From contig DATDCY010000223.1 in NCBI GenBank assembly GCA_036524115.1, positions 1 through 23,719 of the forward strand: a DNA stretch of 23,719 nt, given 5' to 3'. Under the pieces are notes generated by a model that saw nothing but the letters and a program-made list of their open reading frames with translations, made no database searches and was not told the origin of the DNA. A program made the position numbers and the translations under genes. Each line of letters opens with the position of its first letter. The first letter of the stretch is position 1. The DNA is from a bacterium. Lineage in GTDB: Bacteria; JAUVQV01; DATDCY01. Shown here one piece after another: positions 15,106 to 23,719 of the stretch.

Positions 15106-16014
15106 TCACGCCGCGGGCAGCCGCTGCTTCGCGGCGAGGACCTCCCGGAAGAGATCGCCGCTCTTTGCGATCCGCGTGAGCGCCTCGTCCGCGGTGATGC
15201 GCAGCCTCGCGGCCCCGCCGCGCCGGACGGCGCCCTCGACCTCGGCCCAGGACAGGGGGAAGGAGACCGTCGGCTGCGCCTCGGCGCGCAACGAGTAGAC
15301 GCAGACCATCGTCATCGAGGCGCCGTTCTGCGACCAGTTGATGAAGACCCTGCCGGCCCGCTGCTCCCTGGCCATCCGCGCCGTGACCAGCTCGGGGTGC
15401 TCCTTCTGCACGGCCTCGGCGACGGCCCGCGAGAACGCCTTGGTGTCGTCGAAGGTCGCCTCCCGCCGGTTGAGCGGCACGTACAGGTGCAGCCCCTTCC
15501 TGCCCGAGGTCTTCACCCAGCCCGTGAGCCCCACCCGCCCGAGGAGTCCGCGCAGGAGCAGCGCGACGCGGGCGCACTCGGGGATGCCCGCCGGCGCGCC
15601 CGGGTCCAGGTCGAAGACCACGCAGTCCGGGGTTCCCGGCGAGGCGGCACGCGCCAGCGGCACGTGCAGCTCGAGGGACGCGAGGTTCCCGACCCACATC
15701 AGCGTCGGCAGATCGTCGACGAGGCACGCGGTCATCGGCTTCTGCGCGTCCCGCCGCGCGACCTGCGCGGTGCTCACCCACGGGGGGCGGTGCGCCGGGC
15801 AGCGCTTTTCGAAGAAGTACTCCCCGTCGACCCCCTCGGGGTAGCGCTTGAGCGTCAGCGCCCGGCCGCGCAGGTGCGGCAGGATCACGCCCGCCGCGCG
15901 GCGGTAGTAATCCAGCACGTGCGCCTTGGTGAACCCGCCGGCCGGGTAGAGCGGCTTCTCGAGGTTCGCGAGCGAGAGCCGCCGGCCCTCGATCTCCACG
16001 AACGTGCGGCTCAC
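15106..16014 (-). CDS. ligD: Stand-alone LigD polymerase/primase domain
   Basis: A 302-residue archaeo-eukaryotic primase-type polymerase of the non-homologous end-joining system; characterised members add ribonucleotides at Ku-held ends and fill gaps. It has LANLEKPLYPAGGFTKAHVL (about 15-34), the metal-binding FDLDPG motif (about 128-133), TSGRKGLHLYVPL (about 160-172) and INWSQNG (about 216-222). The start is GTG at 16014, which overlaps the stop of the Ku gene by GTGA; a leftward extension of the open frame overlaps Ku and is not real. The preceding purine-rich AAGAAAGAGAAG may serve as ribosome binding site. Order POL then PE-LIG matches the mycobacterial LigD domain order, here split into two proteins. 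Confidence 0.95.
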   Translation of the reverse strand: MSRTFVEIEGRRLSLANLEKPLYPAGGFTKAHVLDYYRRAAGVILPHLRGRALTLKRYPEGVDGEYFFEKRCPAHRPPWVSTAQVARRDAQKPMTACLVDDLPTLMWVGNLASLELHVPLARAASPGTPDCVVFDLDPGAPAGIPECARVALLLRGLLGRVGLTGWVKTSGRKGLHLYVPLNRREATFDDTKAFSRAVAEAVQKEHPELVTARMAREQRAGRVFINWSQNGASMTMVCVYSLRAEAQPTVSFPLSWAEVEGAVRRGGAARLRITADEALTRIAKSGDLFREVLAAKQRLPAA

Positions 16015-16871
16015 TTCTTCTCTTTCTTCATCGCGTGCATCGCCTCGCGCAGCGCCGCGACGAGGTCCGGCGGCGCCGGCCCCTCGCCGCGCTCCTCGCG
16101 GCCCTCCACCGCGGGGCCCTCGACCGGCGGCGCCTTCTCCGCCTTCTTGCGCAGCAGATCCACGATCCGCTTGCGCCGCAGGTCGGCGTACTTCGCCGGC
16201 GTGAAGTCGCCGATGAGCTTCCTGACCTCCCGCTCCACCAGCCGCCTGGCCGCGGACTCGACCGTCTCCTGCTTCGGCGCAAACTCCGCCGCCGGGACGA
16301 TGTCGCCCCCGTAATGCAGCGTGATCAGGCTCAGGGCGCCGCCTTCGCTCTTCAGCGCCACCAGGTGCTCGCGCTCCGCCAGCACGAACTTCGCGAGGCC
16401 GGCCTTTTTCGTGCGACGCAGGACCTCGACCAGCAGCGCGTAGGCCTTCTCGCCGCCCTTGGCGGGGACCAGGTAGTAGGGGCGGTCGAAGTGCAGGGGG
16501 TCGACGTCGTTCAGGTCGATGAACTCGAGGATCTCGATGGTGCGGCTGCGCTCGGGCGCCAGGGACTCCAGCTCTTCGTCCGTGACGGTCACGTACTTGC
16601 CGGGCGCGACCTCGTAGCCGCGGACGATCTCCTCCGGCGGGACGATCTTCTCCTCCCGCGGGCAGTACATCCGCCGCAACAGGGGCGCGTAGTCCTTGCC
16701 GTGGAGCATCCGGAACGAGACGCGTCCGGGCTCCACGGCGTTGACCAGCCGCACCGGGATGGCGACCAGGCTGAAGCTGACCGTCCCGCTCCATATGGCC
16801 TGCCCGGCGGCGCCCTCTTCGGTCTTCGTCGCGGGCGGGCGCGTGCGTCCCGGCTTGCGCGCGGCGGCCAT
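16011..16871 (-). CDS. ku: Ku protein, second paralogue, with charged C-terminal tail
   Basis: A 286-residue Ku homologue that would form a ring around double-strand breaks and recruit the ligase and polymerase. The Ku core runs from IWSGTVSFSLVAIPVRLVNA (about 28-47) through HFDRPYYLVPAKGGEKAYALL (about 118-138), FVLAEREHLVAL and RLVEREVRKLIGDFTPAKYAD (about 213-232). After the core is a flexible Pro/Glu-rich linker and a terminal helix LVAALREAMHAMKKEKK, a basic tail of the kind that modulates DNA and LigD binding in other Ku proteins. The N-terminal 27 residues are an extra basic stretch. The ATG overlaps the stop of the first ku by one base (TGATG). Its stop overlaps the polymerase start. 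Confidence 0.95.
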   Translation of the reverse strand: MAAARKPGRTRPPATKTEEGAAGQAIWSGTVSFSLVAIPVRLVNAVEPGRVSFRMLHGKDYAPLLRRMYCPREEKIVPPEEIVRGYEVAPGKYVTVTDEELESLAPERSRTIEILEFIDLNDVDPLHFDRPYYLVPAKGGEKAYALLVEVLRRTKKAGLAKFVLAEREHLVALKSEGGALSLITLHYGGDIVPAAEFAPKQETVESAARRLVEREVRKLIGDFTPAKYADLRRKRIVDLLRKKAEKAPPVEGPAVEGREERGEGPAPPDLVAALREAMHAMKKEKK

Positions 16872-17641
16872 CACGCGACCTTCTTCAGGCTGGCCTCGAG
16901 GGCCTTGAGCAGCTGCGCGTCGGGCGTGGGCTTCAGGCGCCGCGGCGGCACGACGGCGACCTTCTCGCCGCGGGCCTTGCGCGCGATCAGCCCGCGCAGC
17001 CGCTCCTCGTGTTCGTCCCGGAACTTCGCAGCGTCGAAGGAGGCGGCCAGATGGCCGATCAGCTCGACCGCGATCTTCAGTTCCTTCTCCGAAAGGGGGA
17101 GCGCCGGCAGATCGAGGGCCTTCGCAGGCACGATCTCGTCCGCATGGCGCAGCGTGTGCAGGCGGAGGGTCCCGCCGGCGGCGCGCAGGGCGCCCAGGTA
17201 GGAGCGTTTGCGCATCGTCCACGTGCAGACGCCCGCCAGGTCCTGCTCCGCCAGCGCGGCGCGCAGCGCCCCATACGCCTGCGGGCCCGCATCCGGCTCG
17301 AGGTGGTATGCCCGGTCGAAGAAGAGCGGGTCGATCTGCGCGGCCTTGACGAACTCGTGCACCTCGATCGCGCGGCTGCCCTCGGGGGCGGTCCGCTCCA
17401 GTTCCTCCGGGTCGACGAGGATGTACCTGTTCTCCTCGACCTCGAACCCTTTGACCTGCTCGGCGGCGGGGACCGGCGCGTCCTCGGCGGAGCAGATCAT
17501 CTGCTGGCGCAGCCGCACCCGGTCGCGCTTGTGGAGCAGGTGGAACTCGATGCGTTCCTCCCGGACCGCCGCGTGGAGTTTCACGGGAACGCTGGCCTGC
17601 CCGAATCGAATCTCGCCTTTCCAGATCGCGCCTGGCGCCAC
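16871..17641 (-). CDS. ku: Ku protein, first paralogue
   Basis: A 256-residue Ku homologue and first gene of the end-joining operon. Core features: AIWKGEIRFGQASVPVKLHAA (about 5-25), HLLHKRDRVRLRQQMIC, VKAAQIDPLFFDRAYHLEPD (about 97-116), TLRHADEIVPAK and the C-terminal-core segment KIAVELIGHLAASFDAAKFRD (about 190-210). It ends in a short linker plus helix AQLLKALEASLKKVA, lacking the long charged tail of the second Ku. The two paralogues are clearly diverged, so they may form heterodimers or act under different conditions, as proposed for other bacteria with multiple ku genes. The GTG start at 17641 has AAGGAGGG about 7 nt upstream. A promoter candidate lies about 65 nt further upstream. 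Confidence 0.95.
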   Translation of the reverse strand: MAPGAIWKGEIRFGQASVPVKLHAAVREERIEFHLLHKRDRVRLRQQMICSAEDAPVPAAEQVKGFEVEENRYILVDPEELERTAPEGSRAIEVHEFVKAAQIDPLFFDRAYHLEPDAGPQAYGALRAALAEQDLAGVCTWTMRKRSYLGALRAAGGTLRLHTLRHADEIVPAKALDLPALPLSEKELKIAVELIGHLAASFDAAKFRDEHEERLRGLIARKARGEKVAVVPPRRLKPTPDAQLLKALEASLKKVA

Positions 17642-17712
17642 GGGAATCCCTCCTTGCGGCCTGGCGCGACCCGCTCCGGCGATCGGCAGGCATGGGATTG
17701 GTCTTCTTCGGA

Positions 17713-17741
17713 AAGCTATTGTCTCCGGCAGAAGTCGTCAA
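17713..17741 (-). promoter_or_regulatory. Candidate promoter of the ku-ligD operon
   Basis: On the minus strand TTGACG (17741-17736), a 17-nt spacer and TAGCTT (17718-17713) match five and three of six consensus bases. A start near 17706 gives a leader of about 65 nt. No LexA box lies here, so the end-joining operon does not look SOS-controlled. Confidence 0.35.
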
Positions 17742-17797
17742 GGACCGCCTCGTGGCGCGCGGCGTCATCCCGAAAAACTGCGGTGAACACCCCATCG

Positions 17798-17843
17798 TTG
17801 ACAGGGGCGCCATCCCCTATTTTCCAAGCGGGGTTGTGCCCCG
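17798..17843 (+). promoter_or_regulatory. Porin promoter region with two small dyads
   Basis: A perfect -35 hexamer TTGACA (17798-17803) is followed by the dyad GGGG-cgccat-CCCC (17804-17817) and TATTTT (17818-17823); the 14-nt spacing is too short for an unaided promoter. Downstream, CGGGG-ttgtg-CCCCG (17829-17843) could form a leader hairpin about 55 nt before the ATG. The arrangement suggests regulation, but the regulator is unknown and no Pho box is evident. Confidence 0.3.
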
Positions 17844-17898
17844 GTCGCATCGCAGTGCACATGCGGGGCCGTTCCGGACCGCCAACGAAGGAGGGGAA

Positions 17899-18942
17899 AT
17901 GATGACACGGGCGTCACGGTGTGGATTGCTGGTTGTCGCGGCGTCGCTCCTGCTGGCGGCTTCCGGAGCGCAGGCGGGGCCGAAGATGGAGTTCGGCGAT
18001 GGCGGTTTCCTCACCCTCGGGGTGCTCGGCCAGGTGCACGGCTCCTGGACCGACGACGCGAAGGACCAGGAGGACATCTACCTGCGCCGGGCACGGCTCA
18101 TCTTCAGCGGCCAGATCGTCGACGGCGTCAAGGTCTTCGCCGAGACCGACTACCCCAACGCGGGGAGGACGGGCACGAGCGCCTCGTTCATCATGCAGGA
18201 CGCCTTCACGGACGTGCGGCTGTACGATGCCCACTGGGCGCAGGTCGGCCTGGAGCCGCTGCCCTTCTCCTTCGAGAACAGCTCGTCCGCAGGAACGCTG
18301 CTCGGCCTGGACTTCAACACCGAGAGCATCAAGTTCACCAACGCCCTCAATTACCGCGACCTCGGCCTGATGGTGCACGGCAACTTCGGGCCCTGGGTCT
18401 CCTACAAGGCCGGCGTGTTCGACGGGTATGACGCCGGCGTCAAGAGCGAGGGCGCGGAGATGCGTTTCACCGGGCACATCGCGGTGAACCCCGTCGGCGC
18501 GGCGGAGAGCGGCTGGTTCTTCAACCAGGTGCGTCTCGATCGTCCCACCTACGTGTCGCTGGGCGCCGGTGTCGACACGCAGAAGGACGCCACGGTGAGC
18601 GCGGCCGGCGCCCTCCGCGACTCGAAGGCCTGGGTCGTCGACCTGCAGTCCGGCGTGAAGATCGCCGACGTGGCGCACGTGACGGCCAATGGCGCCTACT
18701 ACCACTGGGACAACGCGGTGTTCGAAGGCAAGACGGCCTTCGTCGAGGCCGGCGTCCTGTGGAGCAACCTGATGCTGACCGGCAAGTGGAGCCTGCAGGA
18801 CCCCGACGGGGGCGACTCGATCAAGGATTACACCGTCGGCGTGGACCACTTCTTCAAGGGGCACAATGCACGCGCCGGCATCGAGTACCGTTTCGGTGAC
18901 AGCACGGACAACGTGCTCGTAGGGGTACAGTTCCTGCTCTAG
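17899..18942 (+). CDS. Outer-membrane porin, phosphate-selective OprP/OprO type
   Basis: A 347-residue outer-membrane beta-barrel protein. Residues 1-26 are a Sec signal peptide ending GAQA. The mature part alternates short amphipathic strands: GGFLTLGVLGQVHGSW, IYLRRARLIFSGQIVDGVKVF (a hallmark of the porin O/P family), AEVGLEPLPFSFE-like loop segments, FNQVRLDRPTYVSLGAG, and the C-terminal strand VLVGVQFLL, which ends in hydrophobic residues as needed for barrel insertion. Relatives in Pseudomonas carry phosphate or pyrophosphate; anion preference here is not established. The double ATG at 17899/17902 is preferred over longer in-frame starts because AAGGAGGGG lies just upstream and the signal peptide begins there. 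Single gene, followed by a strong hairpin. Confidence 0.85.
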   Translation: MMTRASRCGLLVVAASLLLAASGAQAGPKMEFGDGGFLTLGVLGQVHGSWTDDAKDQEDIYLRRARLIFSGQIVDGVKVFAETDYPNAGRTGTSASFIMQDAFTDVRLYDAHWAQVGLEPLPFSFENSSSAGTLLGLDFNTESIKFTNALNYRDLGLMVHGNFGPWVSYKAGVFDGYDAGVKSEGAEMRFTGHIAVNPVGAAESGWFFNQVRLDRPTYVSLGAGVDTQKDATVSAAGALRDSKAWVVDLQSGVKIADVAHVTANGAYYHWDNAVFEGKTAFVEAGVLWSNLMLTGKWSLQDPDGGDSIKDYTVGVDHFFKGHNARAGIEYRFGDSTDNVLVGVQFLL

Positions 18943-19017
18943 CGCACGATTTCGGCCCCGATCCTCCCCGGCGCCCCGGTAGAGGGAGGGGGGATGGCGG
19001 GGGACGGCTCTTCAAGA

Positions 19018-19056
19018 CGCCCTCGGGCTGTGGCATCGTCGCGCAGTCCGAGGGCG
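19018..19056 (+). terminator. Long hairpin terminator after the porin gene
   Basis: CGCCCTCGG (19018-19026) pairs perfectly with CCGAGGGCG (19048-19056), and the stem continues inward to about 15 bp with two G-T wobbles around a 9-nt loop. It is followed by TTGCTGTTTATT, a moderately T-rich tail. This is the most convincing intrinsic terminator of the window and insulates the SOS cassette from porin transcription. Confidence 0.7.
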
Positions 19057-19085
19057 TTGCTGTTTATTGCTGTCCGTATTATACT
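19057..19085 (+). promoter_or_regulatory. Promoter of the imuA-imuB-dnaE2 cassette
   Basis: TTGCTG (19057-19062), a 17-nt spacer and TATACT (19080-19085, five of six to consensus) precede a likely start near 19092. TATTAT at 19077-19082 is an alternative -10. The -10 overlaps the LexA box, as expected for repression by blocking RNA polymerase. Confidence 0.6.
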
Positions 19086-19101
19086 GTAAAAAAATACAGT
19101 A
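19082..19101. promoter_or_regulatory. LexA (SOS) box
   Basis: The site reads TACTGT, then seven A and one T, then ACAGTA. It contains the exact CTGT-N8-ACAG core of LexA boxes of the E. coli type, with two further symmetric base pairs on each side. It overlaps the -10 and start point of the cassette promoter. imuA-imuB-dnaE2 is a well-known LexA regulon member, so site and genes support each other. Confidence 0.92.
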
Positions 19102-19110
19102 TTGCGTGGT

Positions 19111-19737
19111 GTGAGCTTGAAGAATGCAATTCGCAACCTCCTCAGCCATCCCGGGCTTTGGTTGGGCGATGGGAGGGGGGCGGCGCCCGGGGAAGGGGTC
19201 GTCTCCACCGGCCGTGCGTCCCTCGACGATCTGCTCCCCGGCGGCGGCTGGCCGCTGGGCGCGATGACGGAGATTCTCCCCGTGAGCGCAGGCGCCGGTG
19301 AGCTGGGCCTGCTCGTCCCCGCCCTGGCCGATCTTTCGCGCCAGGGGCGACGCATCGCCTGGATCGACCCGCCGCACCTCCCGTATCCGCCGGCACTCGC
19401 CGCCGCCGGCGTCGCGCCATCCCGCGTGCTGCTCGTGTGCGCCGGAGCCGGCCGCGATCGGCTGTGGGCCGCCGAGCAGTGTCTTCGCTCGGGTGCCTGC
19501 GGGGCCGTCCTGCTCTGGCCACAGGAGTGCGACAACCAGAGCCTGCGGCGCCTGCAGCTCGCGGCGGAGAAGGGCGGAGGGCTGGGCTTTCTCTTCCGGG
19601 CGCAGCGCGCGGCCGCGGCGCCTTCGCCGGCTGCGTTGCGCCTGCGGCTGGCGCCCACGCCGGGCGGCGTGGCCGTGGAGGTCGTGAAGGGCCGGGGCGG
19701 CTCGGGACGGCGGGCCGAAGTCCGTCTCGCGGGATAG
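19111..19737 (+). CDS. imuA: ImuA, RecA-like accessory protein of SOS mutagenesis
   Basis: A 208-residue protein of the ImuA (SulA-related, RecA-fold) family, the first partner of the mutasome that copies damaged DNA. It has [11 protein letters not shown] at the N-terminus, [25 protein letters not shown] (about 30-55), the segment [29 protein letters not shown], and a C-terminal part ending [24 protein letters not shown]. The P-loop is degenerate (no GKT), as is common in ImuA. Start: GTG at 19111 is preferred because the next upstream codon option (TTG at 19102) abuts the LexA box; no clear ribosome binding site is present and the leader would be only about 20 nt. imuB follows after 27 nt. 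Confidence 0.88.
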   Translation: MSLKNAIRNLLSHPGLWLGDGRGAAPGEGVVSTGRASLDDLLPGGGWPLGAMTEILPVSAGAGELGLLVPALADLSRQGRRIAWIDPPHLPYPPALAAAGVAPSRVLLVCAGAGRDRLWAAEQCLRSGACGAVLLWPQECDNQSLRRLQLAAEKGGGLGFLFRAQRAAAAPSPAALRLRLAPTPGGVAVEVVKGRGGSGRRAEVRLAG

Positions 19738-19764
19738 CGGCCGCCGATCGTCTGAAGGCGCGTC

Positions 19765-21023
19765 ATGCTCTGGCTCGGCATCCATCTCCCCCGTTTCTCC
19801 GCGGAAGTCGTCGGCGACGCTGCGGCGATGAGCGCGGCCCTCGCGCGCCTCGCGGGCTGGGCCGGCCGCTTCACCCCCGTCGTCAGTCCGGTGCCTCCGC
19901 GGGAGTTGCTTCTCGAGGTCGCCGGGAGCCTCCGGCTGTTCGGCGGTCCGGACCGTCTCGCGGCGCGGGTGGTGGAGGGACTGCGGGATCTCGGCTACAC
20001 GGCCGCGGCGGCGCTCGCGCCGCCGCCGCTCGCGGCCACCCTGCTCGCGCGCGCCAGGCCGGGGACGCTGCTGACGCAGAGGGGGACGCTCGAGCGCGAA
20101 CTGGGTCCGGTCCCCGTGAGCGCCCTCGATGTCGCGCCGGAGACGCTCGCCGCGTTGCGGGGGATCGGCGCGGGCACCCTTGGCGACTGTCTGCGGCTGC
20201 CGCGGGCGGGGCTGGCGCGCCGCATCGGCACGGATCTTTTGCGCGTCCTCGACCGCGCCCTCGGCAGGATCCCCGACCCGCGGGAGCCCTTCGTGCTGCC
20301 GCCGCGGTACGAAGGCTGCCTCGTCCTGCCGGCCGCCGTCGCGTCCGTGGAACCGCTCCTCTTCGCCGCCCGGCGCCTGCTCCTCGAGCTGGAGGGGTAC
20401 CTCGAGGCCCGCGGCGGCGGCGCCGTCGCGCTCGCGTGGACGCTCCGCCACCACGGGGGGCACGGCACCCGTGTCGAGGTCGGGCTGGCCGCTCCCGCGC
20501 GCGAGCCGGGGCGCCTGCTGAAGCTGCTGCGGGAGCGCCTCGAGCGCACGCGGCTCGCCGGGCCCGTGGAGGTCGTGGAGCTCGCGGTGGAGCAGATCCT
20601 GCCGCTCGTGCCCGCGAACCTGGACCTGTGGCAGGCCCGGGCGGCGCAGTCCGGGCAGGCGTGGCCGGAGCTGCTGGACCGCCTGCGGGCGCGGCTCGGC
20701 GCCGCCGCGGTCCAGGGCCTGCGCCCGGCGGCGGACCACCGTCCCGAGCGGGCCTTCGTGCGCACGGAGCCGTCGCTCGGCGAACAGCCGGCGCCGTCGC
20801 CTGCTCCCGGTCCGCGCCCGCTGTGGCTGCTGTCCGCGCCGATGGCGCTCCCTGCGCGACGGTTGACGCTTGTCGCCGGTCCCGAGCGCATCGAGAGCGG
20901 CTGGTGGGACGGCGCCGACGTGCAGCGCGACTACTTCGTCGCCGAGGACCGCGGCGGACTGCGCCTCTGGGTCTTTCGCGAGCGCGGCGGCGAGCGGCAC
21001 TGGTTCCTCCACGGAATATTTGG

Positions 21024-21027
<4 letters not shown>
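19765..21027 (+). CDS. imuB: ImuB, inactive Y-family polymerase-like protein, shortened N-terminus
   Basis: A 420-residue ImuB, the non-catalytic Y-family homologue that links DnaE2 to the sliding clamp in SOS mutagenesis. It shows [15 protein letters not shown] at the start, [26 protein letters not shown] (about 33-58), a helix-hairpin-helix-like [21 protein letters not shown] (about 130-150) and the typical C-terminus [17 protein letters not shown] and LWVFRER. Catalytic acidic residues of active polymerases are absent, as in the family. Unusually, the stretch between the first strand and the RFTPVVS region is only about 17 residues; usual ImuB proteins have about 60-70 more there, including an ANxxA-x3-G-x3-G motif. 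ATG with weak GAAGG. Its stop overlaps dnaE2 (ATGA). Confidence 0.9.

Positions 21028-23719
<2,692 letters not shown>

Noticed and set aside
17692-17898. N-terminal extension of the porin reading frame
   Set aside because: The 69 extra codons precede a clear signal peptide and a strong ribosome binding site at 17891-17898, so they are untranslated or regulatory.
17642-17898. Pho box before the OprP-like porin
   Set aside because: No repeated CTGTCAT-like half-sites were found, so phosphate control is not supported.

Overview
This is a very GC-rich bacterial window with tightly packed genes. I count 19 protein-coding genes, of which the first and last are cut by the window edges, and I see no rRNA, tRNA, CRISPR array or transposase. 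The gene families point to a Gram-negative, metabolically versatile soil or subsurface bacterium, most plausibly one of the former Deltaproteobacteria (Desulfuromonadota-like) or a similar high-GC lineage. They include an outer-membrane porin, penicillin-binding protein 1C, a flavoredoxin-type flavoprotein, c-type cytochromes, a sensor with a C-terminal four-cysteine domain, a ComFB-type protein and the imuA-imuB-dnaE2 cassette. The taxonomic guess is inference; no marker gene settles it.

Layout. 1-3760 (+): pbpC (5' end missing), overlapping by 4 nt with a CPBP-type membrane protease, then a fatty-acid-hydroxylase-fold membrane protein preceded by a leader with four interleaved GACAC/GTGTC blocks. 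3786-7276 (-): a Tat-exported multicopper oxidase, a tandem ComFB-domain protein and a GAF-PAS sensor. Upstream of the ComFB gene, and again upstream of the sensor, lie CRP-type palindromes. 7460-8038 (+): flavoredoxin-like protein, divergent from the sensor and sharing the second palindrome. 8119-11787 (-): an apparent operon of dihaem cytochrome c, chromate-family transporter and exported beta-propeller. 11979-12863 (+): response regulator with an active-type GGDEF domain. 12889-17641 (-): a complete bacterial end-joining operon (two Ku paralogues, a separate LigD polymerase, a LigD phosphoesterase-ligase and a DUF72 protein), linked by overlapping or short junctions. 17899-18942 (+): OprP/O-type porin followed by a strong hairpin. 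19082-23719 (+): an SOS mutagenesis cassette, imuA-imuB-dnaE2, directly behind a perfect LexA box, with dnaE2 running off the right edge.

How the genes work together. The right-hand 11 kb is largely DNA repair: error-prone end joining next to LexA-controlled translesion synthesis. The middle is signalling and redox biology: a diguanylate cyclase and a duplicated ComFB protein (a family with reported c-di-GMP-binding members), with CRP-like control of the ComFB, sensor and flavoprotein genes.

Most notable observations: (1) a 112-nt imperfect palindrome inside dnaE2 that keeps the reading frame open and adds about 40 residues at a variable loop; (2) a switch-like leader before the hydroxylase gene; (3) an ImuB that appears to lack about 60-70 residues of the N-terminal palm/fingers region; (4) split LigD with two Ku genes and a translationally coupled DUF72 gene; (5) CRP-type sites at activator-like spacing in front of signalling genes. 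No wholly unknown multi-gene system is evident; the best candidates for undescribed biology are (1) to (3).
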